64,000 bases of DNA from Phaseolus vulgaris (Eukaryota; Streptophyta; Magnoliopsida; Fabales; Fabaceae), in NCBI RefSeq assembly GCF_000499845.2, contig NC_023755.2, positions 33,195,753 through 33,259,752 on the forward strand, written 5' to 3'. Made by a program: the position numbers and the translations under genes. Every line of letters starts with the position of its first letter. The stretch's first letter is position 1. Shown one piece after another: positions 45,850 through 58,218 of the stretch. The notes under the pieces are model-generated. The model saw nothing but the letters and a program-made list of their open reading frames with translations. It did not search any database and was not told where the DNA came from.

Positions 45850-48460
45850 CAACTTCATTTTGGTAAAAAAAAAAAAAAAAAACCATGGTCATAAAACCTA
45901 TATAATATATAATATGTATGTGGATGCATGAAATTAGAGTAATTATTAAGTTGGGATGCATTAGATTGAGATAATTGAGTGGTACATAAACAGACATATA
46001 CGTGGTATCCGTTAGAGAAGTAGGTTAATGGTCTCTTACTGGATGGTCCCATGTTTCGTGGTTGGGTTAAAATGGGGTTTGTAATTTAAAGTATGAACAG
46101 CTGTAAGGGAAGTATCACGCCACTGTAGCAGTTGCACTTATTTATAGTAATCTACCCGTCTATTTAATGCATATTTAATTGTGTGGGTACGTATATCCTC
46201 TTACGAACCTAGGATAAGAAACATGATCTCTTTCAATTCTTACCTATTATTTCTCACTTTCACACACGTATATGCCTATCTGCTTCAAACACATGCAACC
46301 AAATACTTCAAACCTTAATTATCATTCATAACCGGTTACTGTAAATTTACAACTAAGCACATATTGCAAATATATGTCCCTCTTATCACATATTGGTAAA
46401 TTATGTTATCAGAGACAAATAATGATAATAAGATGGAAGGTGGAGGATTTATATGTAATGTTTTTATAGATTTCAAATTAATTAGATATAAAGATATTTT
46501 ATAATATATAATATGATCTAAGAATCATTTAGAGTTATATTTCTTAATAAATGTGGAATGCTATATCTAGTTTCTTGTTTTGAATATAGTATTATAACGT
46601 GTTTGAGTTTGATTGGAACAAGTTTAAACCTTAATTTCCCAACTACTTTTATTTGTTTAAAGTCATGCAATTAGTAAAGAATCACTAATTGAATAATAAG
46701 TAACATCAATCCTTTCAATTCATTATTAAAGAACCCAGTATTTTTATGAGAAAAAAAAAGACTTCTCTAGTCTTTTTTTAATCTCTTTACTTTACATAGA
46801 TTAATTATCACGTGCTCTGAAGCTATGTGACAAAAAAATATAATAAAATTACCCATTTGTGGAATTCATACATATATACGCTTACTTTAATTCAAGTTAC
46901 AAGTTATAATAGTTTTTCCATTGTCTTTTGTCGTCCTCCTGCAACAACTAAGAAAAGTTTGCAATATTAGCATGCCACCGAGATATATCTGTGAAAATTT
47001 ATTGACTGATAAATCTCTAGAAAATTTTACCCTACATATCCGCTGAAGAATCTATATCTGATAGAGTCTGTAGTGAAAAGATTTTCATGAATGGGTGTAT
47101 CAGTATTTCTTATGAAACCTATTACGAAATCATCCGTTAGTAATTTCTGACAAATAGTAAATATCACTCAGTAACTTTTTAATCACAAAATTACTGGTAA
47201 ATGTTTTCTTTCTGAATAGTTCGCGGATAAAATTCAATTATACTGAACATCGACAGTGAATAAATTTCTTTAATGTAAATTATAGTAATGTTTGTAGCTA
47301 CTTGTACATGTGTAATTTTGAAATCACACTCTCTAAAATTATTGGTTTTCAATAAATTTCAATCAATGAGAAAGTTTTAAGAAGAAATTATAACAACGTG
47401 TAGTTAAAATTTCTCAAATAAAAACTTGATCATTTTAATTTTATTTTTTTTAAAATAAAGTCTTGGCATTTTAAAATTTATAGTTATGGTAGAAGTGAAA
47501 AATCTCTTTCTTTGAGTATTTAAATCAACTACATGCCTAGAATTTGAACTTTTGTACTTGGTACAATTGATTAAACTGAAATTGTTAGAATAACTATACC
47601 AATTAATCAATGCACTCTGATGGTAATTATGTTCATATAGATTGGGACCATTTACTTATATTAGTAATATTAAGAGAAAACTCTAAATTTTTACCATCAA
47701 AAGTATAAAAAAAAAAAAAAAATTATCACCAAATTAATTTCTAGTATATGAAGTGTCGTAGCGTCAAATTAATTCTTCAAAAATGATATAAACATAAGAT
47801 GTCAAAATAGGGAAAAAAAGTGTGATGTAAAAATGACTTGACAAAATTATTAAAATGAAAAGTAAGACTTTCATCATAATTTTTTAAAGTTTTTAAAAAC
47901 TTACCAGTTAATTAAATTCTCTTGCTTTAGTCTCAATCATCAAACATTTATTATAGATTATTTAGAGGTAATAAGTGATGATTATTTATTAATCATGTAG
48001 AACCTATTTTCATAACTTTGTTTACAAAAATGTAGCTCCCATTTTGATATTTCACCGTAGACGCGTGGTTAAGTTTAATACAAAAAAAGGAACACAGGGA
48101 AACAAACATAGTAATGATGAGATGGTCCATGCATAGAGTAGGCTAAAACAAAATACGTGTACCTTATAATAAGTATTTGACTTATTGTCTGTTCAATAGC
48201 AGCAGTCTTACTTTTCAATGAAGCTGCTCACAAAAATCTATCTACTTCTTACAAACTTAATTATTCATTACTTGCAATAACTAAATGCAAGTTTATTTCA
48301 TTACATGTAAATATCATTGCATTATCTTGTTAGGAGAATGGATTTTTTTTTTTTTTTTACTTTCCTATTTCTGTTTTGATATTTTTAGGAATTGGTTAAG
48401 CTTTCTAATATTTTCTTAGTTCCTAACCTTTTACACGAGTTTTTATTTAATTTTTTTTTT
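45850..48460. other. Spacer, no gene recognised
   Basis: Poly-A at 45866-45881, then AT-rich DNA. The part 46950-47300 has repeated phrases (TTATTGACTGATAAATC, TCCGTTAGTAATTTCTGAC, CAGTAACTTTTTAATCAC) that look like an eroded transposon end, but it was not resolved. Confidence 0.4.
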
Positions 48461-48462
48461 AT

Positions 48463-49060
48463 AAAGTAAATTTTAAATCTAAATCAACCTACTTATATAT
48501 TATAAAATATTTTTATCTTTAGTCGATTTGAGATCTTCAGCATATCTTTATGCCGAAACATGTCAACTTATGCGTAAGATATAATTCTAATATCATATTA
48601 GGAAGTTGACTTACACTATAAGACAATCATGAAATAGAAACCAATTTTAGAGACAAAAAATAATTAGTTGTTATAGTAACTAAATTAGAGACGAACTAAC
48701 AAATTTTGTAGTTTTTAAATTAATTTTTATTATTGTTAAATGGTTTCTAAATTGGTCTGTAATTAGCTACCAAGGTTTTTGCTACCAAATTTAGAATTTA
48801 AATAATTGGTAGTTAAAATCTTGGTAGCTAATTAGATACCAATTTAGAAACTATATAACAATAATAGGAACTAATTTAGAAACCATTTTTTCTAGTTTTT
48901 AAAATGGTCTCAAATTTAGTCACTATAACAACTAATTATTTTTTGTCTCTAAAATTAGTTTCTATTTCATGCTTATAGTGTTAAATCTAGCTCAACTTTA
49001 TAAAAGTTACTCATAATATGTTTGCATCCATTTATATATTATAAATTATTTTTATCTTTT
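48463..49060 (-). mobile_element. TRIM remnant interrupted by a MITE
   Basis: 48463-48613 holds a TRIM LTR piece (CTTATATATTATAAAATA, GTCGATTTGAGATCTTCAG), interior and a primer-site relic (TAATATCATATTAGG). The second LTR begins at about 48594 (AAGTTGACTTA), is cut by the MITE at 48614-48980, and continues at 48984 (AATCTAGCTCAACTTTATAAAAG) to about 49060. Confidence 0.7.
48614..48980. mobile_element. Palindromic CACTA-type MITE, copy 3 (nested in TRIM)
   Basis: It starts CACTATAAGACAATCATGAAATAG and ends with the inverse (TTTCATGCTTATAGTG). The triplet TTA flanks both sides (48611-48613, 48981-48983). It is 367 bp and folds back over nearly its full length. Confidence 0.9.
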
Positions 49061-50453
49061 GTTTTAATAAAAATTTATATTATAACATGTAAGATAAAAC
49101 TTTAATGTGTTAACTTAATTTAAATATCAATGTTTTATAATAATATCTACCATAATATTTTAAAAAATATATGTCATTAGATTATAATTTGTTTCATTAA
49201 AATTTAAAATATTGGTTGACTTAAAACTTTTCCGAAAAGATAAAAAATATTATTACTTTTTATATGCTATCTTGTTTATTCAGAGTTTTTGTTGTTGTTA
49301 AGGTTTAAGATAATTATTGCATAATAAAACAACTTATGAGTAGAGGATTAGTCTAGTAAAAACCATATTTATAACAAAATTACAATTTGTTCCATCTCGT
49401 CTTGAAGTACATAACGTTCAACTTTAAATAAGATTAATTGGCGTTTCAATACTAACACAAATGGACAGTTAATATTTTTAAATTTAATGTACTGATATTT
49501 TTTTATAGAAATCAAATATTATATATAATAATTTTCTTAAATTTCATAATTTTATGATCGAGATCAGTTTATCATGTTTTTTAATGAATCTTATAAAAAT
49601 ATTAAAATAATATTTAATTTAAATTCGTAGATAATAATATAATTGTAATAGAATGTGTGAAACTTAAAATAAAACGAGATTTAATTTGAATTCAAATATA
49701 GCACTACTAAAAACTAACAATAATTGATATAGTTATAATTAAAATAATATTATTTGTTTTAATATAAAATGAAATATTTTTATCAAAAAAATTCAAATGA
49801 AGTATTATTAAAGTTAACTTTTAAAATAATAACATATGCATAACTACTATAATTTAAATTTAAAAAATTATAAAACTTTAAAAACCAATCTTACTTTCGT
49901 AAAGCAAAAGCAATCATATATAATGAAAAAAGAGAATAAAAGAAAATTGTTATTTGAGAAAGTAAAAACATTCTCTATCTTTTTTCTTTTTTTTTTGAAC
50001 AAGTAGTATCACTTTCTCGAACATGAAAACTAATATTTTTCTTAAAGATTTGATGCTTAATACATCTTTTCAATTTGAATTTTCTACATTTTCATTAGTT
50101 AGAAATTAAATTCCAACTATTGTAATTAAGTGATATAAATCCTTTATGCGTGATAAAAATGTTCAATATAGAAATACTCAAACTTTAAGCATTCAAGTAA
50201 ATTATTTTTTCCCTAAAATTTCGATTATTAAATAACTAAAAAGGACTTCATTTGTAAATTAATATACTAGCATTAATATATGTATCCATCTATAATTTTT
50301 ATTATATCATTTTAATAAGTTTAAGTTATATATTTATATTTATATTAATTTTAAATATATCTTTAAGTAAAATATTTTATATTTTAAAATTTAGAAGAAC
50401 ACATCACATACTAGTATCATAATACATTTTACCAATACTTATCTCTCTCTTTT
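49061..50453. other. AT-rich spacer, no gene recognised
   Basis: Strongly AT-rich DNA without coding or structural features that I could identify. Confidence 0.45.
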
Positions 50454-50906
50454 CATTACAAAAAAATTATTAAATAATAACTAACTTATAGATAAAAAAA
50501 TAATTAATCATTATATTAATTAATTTAGATATTATTATATAAAGTAAGAAATTATTAGTATCTAAAATAGTTTCTATTATTAATATAAATTTATAAAGTA
50601 GTTTCTAAATTGTTATCTAACATTAGCTACTAAAGTTTTAGCTACTAATTACTTTAGATTTCAAATTAGTCTTTAATAGTTAATTTAGAATTAATGATTA
50701 TTTTTAAATCTAAAATAATTAATAGCTAAAATCTTGATAGATAATGTTAAATGTCAATTTAGAAACTATTTTATAAATTTTTATTAATAATAGAAATTAC
50801 TTTATATATTAATAATTTTTAATTTATAAAATAGTATTTAACTTAGTCTTTAATTAATTATTTTTATCTCTAATATTAGTTATTATTTAATTATTTCCTT
50901 GTAGTG
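50454..50906. mobile_element. Palindromic CACTA-type MITE, copy 4
   Basis: It starts CATTACAAAAAAATTATTAAATA and ends TATTTCCTTGTAGTG. The triplet TTT is on both sides (50451-50453, 50907-50909). The interior again pairs TTTCTATTATTAATA with TATTAATAATAGAAA. 453 bp, the most diverged of the four copies. Confidence 0.82.
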
Positions 50907-51140
50907 TTTATAATCGCATAATAGAAAAAAGGAAAAATATAAGTTACGTAACCAAATTAATTTTATTATATATTATAGATAACTAATACTATAATTTTTA
51001 TCATATTATCCATTATATTTAGTATCTAGTTGATAACTATTTTTTTTGTCTTAAAATAACTACAAATTTAGTTTTTATTTTTAAAATTAATTAATATTTT
51101 CAACTTTTAATTAAATACGTTTTTCATTTGATAATGATGA

Positions 51141-51558
51141 TGTTATGGGATAAAATGGTCAATTGATAATGTTATGGGAGAAAAAAGAGTAAGCTGATAA
51201 AATAGCGAACAAGAACAATGAGCGAATGCCAAAACAAAGAAATGAAATCGTTAATTAGCTGACATATACGTCGAGAATAGAAAAAACATTGTCAATCAAA
51301 AAAGTGACCGTAAAAAGTTGGTTAGTCAAACCTATACATTTTGTGTGGTGAAACAATTTTAAGGAGTAGTGGTGGTAGCAAAAAGGTGTGGAATCATTTG
51401 AAATTATCTCTCTCTCCTTAGCCCTTGAGAATTTTTTGTTTTAGTATCTATATTAGAGTTAGTGGATGTTTTTCTTTCTCTTGTAAGAAACTTTTGTTAC
51501 TATATAGATACTATTTCCTTTCATCCTCTCTTTTCTACCCTTGTGTGTGAGTATAACA
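51141..51558 (+). repeat. 5' LTR of the gypsy element
   Basis: It runs from TGTTATGGGATAAAATGG to GAGTATAACA; TTGGTGTTTTCATCAT follows, where the primer-binding site should be. It aligns along its length with 54782-55202, with many substitutions and small indels. Confidence 0.82.
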
Positions 51559-51779
51559 TTGGTGTTTTCATCATACCAATGGCGGAAAATATAAGATTAA
51601 AAGAACTCATAAATTATCTTAACAAGATTTTAGAACTCAGAGAACTACAATGCTAACTATGAGTCTTGTTTTAAGTAGTTGGAATCTACTATGAGGGAAA
51701 TCTCGAATTCACGCACTACTGGTGTCTACAATTCGATTCAGATACGATTAGCTCACACCGACCACCATTCCAAGTTCAC

Positions 51780-52480
51780 AACGTTAAATTGGATTTTCTT
51801 AGGTTTGATGGGTCAATATGTTTTAATGGGTATTCCAAGCATAACAATTCTTTGACCATTATGCAACACCAAATTTACAACGCTTGGCCATAGTTGCCAT
51901 TCACCTTGAGAAAGATGTTGTTTCGTGGTTTCAGTTGATGCAGAAGAACAACCTGTTTCCATCCTAGCAAAGTTTAACTCGTGCCTTAGAGGTGTAATTT
52001 GGTCCCTCCTCATTTGAGTTCTCACGTTCTACACTATTTAAGTTTACCCAAAGGAATCATTGGAGTCAGTACAGATGTCTTGCCTGAAAATTTCACCAGT
52101 GGGTCAAAGCTGGATATTCATAGAGACGTACTATCCCAAAGTCCTCAGTCCTTATTAAAAGCAATATCCCTAGCTAGATTGTTTGAATGCAAGCATACCA
52201 CTGCCTCCATTTTACCCTTCATAAAAACCTATCACTTGCCACCAAAAACTTATTACCCTACGTAACCTCTTCTTTTTACCCAGCCAACAACCAATTCCAC
52301 CTCCTGCTAGACCATCCAATATCCGGAGAATCTCTCCAGCAGAAATGCACTTATGCTGAGAAAAGGGCTTGTGCTATACTTGTGATGACAAGTTTACACA
52401 TGCACACAAATGTCCCAACAAACAATACTTACTCCTCTATGAAATTCATATAATGCATATGATTAGAAGGATACACATGG
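51780..52480 (+). pseudogene. Gypsy gag remnant
   Basis: With frame changes the plus strand shows KLDFLRFDGS (start of the retrotransposon gag domain), a middle part corresponding to the usual VVSWFQ..QKNN block, and SKLDIHRDVLSQSPQSLLKA followed by ISLARLFE. Stops and shifts are frequent. The zinc-knuckle region is damaged (about 52330-52430). Confidence 0.75.
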
Positions 52481-52489
52481 ATAGGTATA

Positions 52490-53039
52490 TGAAATTCCAA
52501 GAGTCCATCAATGGTGTAACTATAGAAATATGATTAGATAGTGGTAACATTGACATTTTTTGCAGCCTCAAATTACTCAACATTTGAAGTTGCTAGTGGA
52601 ACCTATTCTTAGTCTTCAGGTCTTGGTTGGCAATGGTAATGCGCTGAGGGTGGAAGGATTAGTGAAAACAATCACAATTTCGATACAAGGCCATAAACTA
52701 ACATTATCAATCTACCTATTGCTTGTCGGAGGTGTTGGACAAGTTATTGAGGGCTTCATCGCTAGCAACCTTGGGTCCACATATTTTCGACTAAGTACTC
52801 TCCAACTGAAGTTTTATTCAAGAAGAGCTTTTATCACATTGCATGGGGAAAAAACCACATTACCTACACCAACACAATATGATCACATCAGAAGATTCTT
52901 ACACATTCCAAGCGAGAAAGACAAGTCTAGCATTGCCTTACCCCAAGATTATTACAATTGCTCCCGATGCCTGCCAAGATATTGGAAGATGTGCTATCAA
53001 ATTCATTTTGTGACTTCCTCCTTCGTAAGGATTTACAGT
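52490..53039 (+). pseudogene. Gypsy aspartic protease region and start of integrase
   Basis: IEI, a stop, LDSGNIDIF marks the DSG protease motif. Then QVLVGNGNALRVEGLVKTIT, SIQGHKLTLSIYLL and LHGEKTTLPTPTQYDHIRRF follow in one open stretch (52560-53042). At 52960 the sequence jumps to a piece reading DFLLRKDLQ, which normally precedes the integrase zinc finger, so RT and RNase H were deleted. Confidence 0.75.
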
Positions 53040-54245
53040 TGATAATTCTTTTATGACAAGTGTACAAGTCAGAAGTAATAATTTATCCCTAAGGATAAAT
53101 ATCAAACTCACAAGGAACAATTATTTAAAATCCTAAAAGTAGCATTCACTAAGTATAAGAATATATAGAATAATTTGATTTGATTTGATATTGACAATAG
53201 TTTGCATAAAATATAAATAAAAGAAAAGTAAATAAGTAAAAGATTTCAATTAAGAAAATTGGGAATGAGGTTAATTCTTCTCACTCGTTTGTAGTTTAAA
53301 ACATATAACATTCCTTCTTGATTCACATTGATGGACATATAAAAATCATTCGTATTGATTTCTTGCATACAAAATTATTAAGAGAGTTTCCTAAATATTG
53401 ATTCCTCACATATTTATAAAAACACTTTATCATTATGAACAAATGTTATAAAGCAATTAACATTTCAAATCAATTTTTAGCATTCAAATATGTTAAGCAT
53501 TATCATTTAGGTCGAATACTTACAAGTACTTTCCAATCAAATCTAAGGATTAAAATCATGAATAGTTTCAAGCTTTGAGAATAAAATGATAATATCAATC
53601 ATCAATCAAGAACTGAATATTATAGATAAATATCACTTCAATACATAAGAGTTTGAACAAATTACTCTCAATCTCAAAGGCAATAATTAGCCACTCATGG
53701 TGGCTGTGACAAGCATGGACAACAAGAAAAGAAGATCCAGAGTGTTTCTCCTTGACAACTGTCTCCTTTAGGGTTTCCTTCCTTTAGTTCCTTCAATGAT
53801 GTCTAGGGTTATGTCTCACGCCTTCTATTTAACCTAATTGAGCTTAGGCTAAGTGACCTCTCGCTTAAGTGAGATATTACTTGCTTAAGCGAGTTTTACA
53901 AGAAAAAAACCCAACTTTACTGAAGTGAACTTGCTTAAGCGAGCTTTAGGGGAGTTCCTCTTGAGTGATCTTGCTTGGGCGAGTTTTCAATGTTTCAAAT
54001 TTGTTTTTTCATCTTGTCTTTAACTTGTTCATTCTCTTTTAGCCTTTTTATCTCCATTTTCCCCTAGATTCATGAAATTAACACAAATTTGGGAATAAAT
54101 CATTCATATTCATCTTATAATCCAAAAATAAGTAAAAAAGGTTCAAATTTCTAAATTAGAGGTTGAATTATAACTAATTTATCAATTAAAGTCCATAAGT
54201 GCTTATACTTTTGTATGAAATATTACTGAATTATGACACTTATCA
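53040..54245. mobile_element. Solo LTR (TGATAATTCTTTTATGAC...) nested in the gypsy element
   Basis: A 1,206-bp insert starts TGATAATTC and ends GACACTTATCA (terminal TGATAA/TTATCA). The flanks are ACAGT and ACACT, a 5-bp duplication with one mismatch. It contains repeated GCTTAAGCGAG/GCTTGGGCGAG motifs at about 53870-53985. No coding content. Confidence 0.75.
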
Positions 54246-54781
54246 ACACTCATTATGGTTGTCATCGACTCGACAAATTGTCAAATATGTTCGCTTTGTC
54301 ACTCTGAAAACTTATCATACAAGCAAACAAGTTCCAAAGGTTTTCCTCAAGGTTATCATCAAGTTCCATGGTTTTTCAAAATCCATAGTTTCAAATCGTG
54401 ATCGAGCTTTCACTACTAGATTTTGAAACACCTGTTTAAACTAAGTAGTGCTACATTAGTGATGAGTTCAACTTACCATCTTCACAGTGATGGTCAATAT
54501 GAGGATCTCAATAAATGCCTTGAGACGTATTTACAATGTTTTGTTAGTGAAAATATGAAAAAATGGCTTAAATTCTTAACTGAGTAGAAGTATGGTACAA
54601 CATTCCTTCCAAACTATCATTGGAATGACACCATTTTGAGTTGTCTATGGTTGTGACCCACCTACCATAACCAAGTATCAGTTCAATCACACTAAGCCTC
54701 CATCCTTACAAAAGCTATTACACCAACATAATGGAATTCTATCACACTTGAGGATAAGGTTGATTTTGAGGGTGGAGGAAA
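54246..54781 (+). pseudogene. Gypsy integrase, C-terminal part
   Basis: The open part reads VRFVTLKTYHTSKQVPKVFL, then GFSKSIVSNRDRAFTTRF (second catalytic Asp), and after frame changes YHLHSDGQYEDLNKCLETYL (catalytic Glu), then the chromodomain-side tail. The beginning of the rve core is missing next to the solo LTR. Several stops make it inactive. Confidence 0.82.
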
Positions 54782-55202
54782 TGTTATAAGGGTAAAAGAA
54801 TCAACTGGAAATGTTATGGGGATAAAAGGGTCAGCTAATAAAATAACGGATAAGGACAAAAAGTTGATGCCAAAACAAAAAAAGAAAATTGTTAGCTAGG
54901 TGACACGTACCGAAAACTATCAACTGAAAAAGTGAACATAAAAAGTTGGTCAATCAAACCTGAAGATTTTGTGTGGTGAAACAGTTTTAAGGAGCAACAA
55001 TGGTAGTAGAAGAGTGTGAAATTATTTGGGAGTGTGAAATCATTTGAAATTATATCTCTCTCCTTGACCTTTATGAAATTTTCTATTATACATGTATTAG
55101 AGTGGGTAGATATTTTTCTTTCTCTTATAAGAAACTTTCGTTGCTATTAAGATAATGTTTTCTTTCATTATCTCTTTTCTATCCTTGTGTGAGAGTGTAA
55201 AA
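54782..55202 (+). repeat. 3' LTR of the gypsy element
   Basis: It starts TGTTATAAGGGTAAAAG after the polypurine tract and ends near GTGTGAGAGTGTAAAA. It aligns with 51141-51558. Confidence 0.82.
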
Positions 55203-56470
55203 GAGGGTAAGTGTGTGACTTATTAAAAGAATACTCACTTTATCTTTTCAAGTGTATTTATCTAATTTAAATTCATTTAAAGTTCAAAACATAATTATTG
55301 TTCATCTTTGATTATATCTTTAACTTTTTCATGTCATATTTATTTATTTTACATATATATATAAAATTTTATTGAAATATAAAGATGAAAGAAAATAAAA
55401 TAGAAAAATTTATAATTGTAAGTTCTACAAATGTATTTATTTCTTGATTAAAATAGTTAAAAGAGAGATGAGAAGAAAATGATGGAGTAACTTATCTTTC
55501 AATAAATGCCCTACTTTTATATATCGTAAATACAAACATAATGTAATTCATTTGGAAAAATAATTTATATTTCATCGAAAATTTACAAAATTAGTTCATG
55601 TAAATTCTCCTAAAACAGTTACAGGGACATAGGTAATTTTATCATTTTTATTTCTAATTTTCTCTAAATAAATTAGAGCATATCATATGTAAAAGTTTTA
55701 ATAAGAATCTAAAATTTAGAATTTAGTTATTATAAAAAATAAAGTTATAAGAAATTAAAATACAAATAAAAAATTATAAAAATTAGTTTTTTTTATAAGA
55801 CCTCTTAATTAGAGTAAAACTTAAAGAATTTCTTAAAAAATAATGAGATAATAACACTCGGCTAAAATAAAATAGGAATTTAAAAGAAATTTTTTTATAA
55901 AATTTTTATATGTTAGATGCTCAAATAACAATATTTATATCTGAAGCATGTATAAATAATGCATTATTGAAAACATGATTTAAAAAAAAAATCAGTAATG
56001 TTATAAAAATACAGTTTGAAAAACATTTGTTATTATTAAAATTATATGTAAGTGTATAAAAAAGTACTGACTTTTTATACATTCAGCTAAAAACAAACTA
56101 TTTATTTTATGGTTTTCTCTGGTATTTACAGTGTGACATTGGTAAGTTACATTGGGTGTCTAAAAATAATGTAAGGTATTAATTTGAGCCTCGAAAAAGA
56201 GACCCAAACTTTTTGGTCATTAACTGGTCTTAACCTTTATTCTGGCACAGCATTAGCAGCATCCTCACTCACTCACCTCTCATGCAGCCCTGTGCACATC
56301 ACTGTGCAGGTGAGGGACCAAACTTTTCTCCTTTCCTCATCCATTTCCCCATTTTTTTATTTCCTCTTTTCTCTCTCTGTGCTAACAAAAACACCAATAA
56401 AACCTTCAATTTCAAGAAACCACAGTACATTTCTAACTCTCTCACTACCTTTTACCTTCTCACACACACT
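55203..56470. other. Upstream region of the cyclin gene
   Basis: AT-rich to about 56100, then less AT-rich and CT-rich (56320-56470: CTCCTTTCCTCATCC, TTTCTCTCTCTGTG). Short open frames here are not gene-like. It probably includes the promoter of the cyclin gene. Confidence 0.45.
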
Positions 56471-56480
56471 CTCTTTGTTC

Positions 56481-56492
56481 TATGTATATATA
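56481..56492 (+). promoter_or_regulatory. TATA-box candidate of the cyclin gene
   Basis: TATGTATATATA lies about 95-100 bp upstream of the ATG at 56585, followed by an AT/CT mix suitable for a short 5' leader. Position and composition fit; start of transcription not shown. Confidence 0.5.
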
Positions 56493-56584
56493 TCTCATTT
56501 ATTTTTCTACAATGCTCATTCTTTCTTACTCTTCCATAACCTTTAACCAAGACCAACTTCACAAAACAGACTTGTTTCGAGTCC

Positions 56585-58218
56585 ATGGATTTTAACCTCG
56601 AAAACCCTCTTGGAAACTTCCACGACCTTCCATGGGATGCTCTCCCTTCCCTCTTCCTCATCGAATCCGACCACATCCCTCCACCCAATTACTGTCAAAC
56701 TCTCAAAGCCAGCGACTTCGACATCTCTGTTAGAAGAAATGTTGTCTCTTTGATTTCACAGGTAATCCAGCACCAACGAAATTCACTTTCTTTGACAAAG
56801 ACAAATATCCAGTTTTGGTGTTTTGTTTCTCAACGTGGTTTCTTGCTTGTTTCGTTTCTCTTCAGTTGTCCTGCACTTTCGATCCAGTTCTTCCTTACCT
56901 AGCTATCAACTACTTGGATCGCTTCCTCGCTAACCAAGGAATATTGGTAACTAGCTAAACCAAACAGCTTGTTCATAATTTACCCCACTTTGTTTAATGC
57001 TTAGTTTCAAAGGGTATGTAACTGGAGTATCAATCTTTTTGGAAATACCACAGAAATTGTGGTCACATTTGTTTACAATATCGACATGATTTCTTGCAAT
57101 TTCAAGGATTGTAATGAAATTGTTAAGGCAAAGGAAATTTAAAACATTAGTTTTGTACCAATAAAAAAAAAGTATGCCCTCTTAAGATGTAACGAAAACT
57201 GGGTTTGTGCAACAGCAACCAAAGCCATGGGCAAACAAGCTTCTTGCAATATCTTGCTTTTCTTTAGCGGCCAAGATGTTGAAAGCAGAATACTCTGCCA
57301 CTGACGTCCAGGTAAACTGTTTGAGCATCCTAAGGCTTTGAATCTTTTTCTTGAATTGAAATTAACTAGTATTGCTTGTGACCAGGTTCTGCTGAATCAT
57401 GGTGAAGGAGGTGTAGTTTTTGAGACACAAACAGTTCAAAGAATGGAGGGCATTGTCTTGGGGGCTCTCCAGTGGCGAATGCGTTCGATCACCCCCTTTT
57501 CTTTCATTCCCTTCTTCGTGGATTTGTTCAGGCTCAAAGACCCGGCATTTAGGCAGGTTTTGAAGGATCGAGCATCTGAAATCATTCTAAAGTCACAAAG
57601 AGGTATAACCATAGTTAATGCTGAATTGACTAGAACATTGTAAGTTAAATGAGTTAATTTGATTGCTAATCCAGGATTAGAGTTAAATAATGTTTGATAT
57701 TTCACTTTACTTTTCAGAGATAAAGGTCTTGGAATTCAAGCCATCTATAGTTGCTGCGTCAGCCCTTCTGTATGCTTCACATGAGTTGTTTCCCTTTCAA
57801 TATCCATGCTTCTTAAGAGCAATATCCGACTGTTCGTATGTTAACAAAGTACACATCTTTCATTCTTTTCATTTTTCTTTTATCGACATATATGGTAAAA
57901 TGAATGGTGAAAAACAAAATTTTTTATACCATTATTGATACTATTATGTGGATAACAGAGGGTACGATGATTTTACTGTAGGAAACTGTGGTGCAATGTT
58001 ATAATGTGATACAGGACATAGCCAGGGAGGAGTACGAATCTGTGTTGAATATAAATTCAACTTCAGACACACCGGTTAATGTGTTAGACGAACATTTTCT
58101 AAGCTTGGAAAGTGAAAAAACCAACGGGGTGATACAAGAGCAGGAGTTCAAAAGAAGGAAAATCACCGATTATGGCAACAAACACACGGTCCCGTTTTCT
58201 CATTTTCATCAATGCTGA
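56585..58218 (+). CDS. D-type cyclin, CYCD6-like
   Basis: Six exons (56585-56761, 56866-56946, 57216-57311, 57386-57602, 57718-57848, 57982-58218) with GT/AG introns and matching phases give 312 residues. D-type cyclins bind and activate cyclin-dependent kinases (CDKA) in the nucleus at the G1/S step. The N-terminus is MDFNLENPLGNF; the cyclin box includes YLAINYLDRFLANQG, CFSLAAKMLKAEYS and GALQWRMRSITPFSFIPFF. The C-terminal cyclin fold reads LEFKPSIVAASALLYASHEL and CSYVNKETVVQCYNVIQ; the tail ends FKRRKITDYGN. There is no LxCxE retinoblastoma-binding motif, and the short length and NVLD and KRRK tail recall Arabidopsis CYCD6;1 (about 300 residues). The ATG chosen is the first in frame after the TATA-like box. 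CYCD6 versus a related short class such as CYCD5 needs a phylogeny. No lesion seen. Confidence 0.92.

Larger units (their letters stand above)
51141..55202 (+). mobile_element. Ty3/gypsy retrotransposon with internal deletion and nested solo LTR
   Basis: LTRs of about 420 bp at 51141-51558 and 54782-55202 share AAAAAGTTGGT, ATTTTGTGTGGTGAAACA and TTTTTCTTTCTCTT and start TGTTAT. The interior holds gag, protease and integrase in gypsy style, with a polypurine GAGGGTGGAGGAAA before the 3' LTR. The reverse transcriptase is absent. A solo LTR of another element lies at 53040-54245. Candidate target sequences (GATGA and GAGGG) do not match well. Confidence 0.87.
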
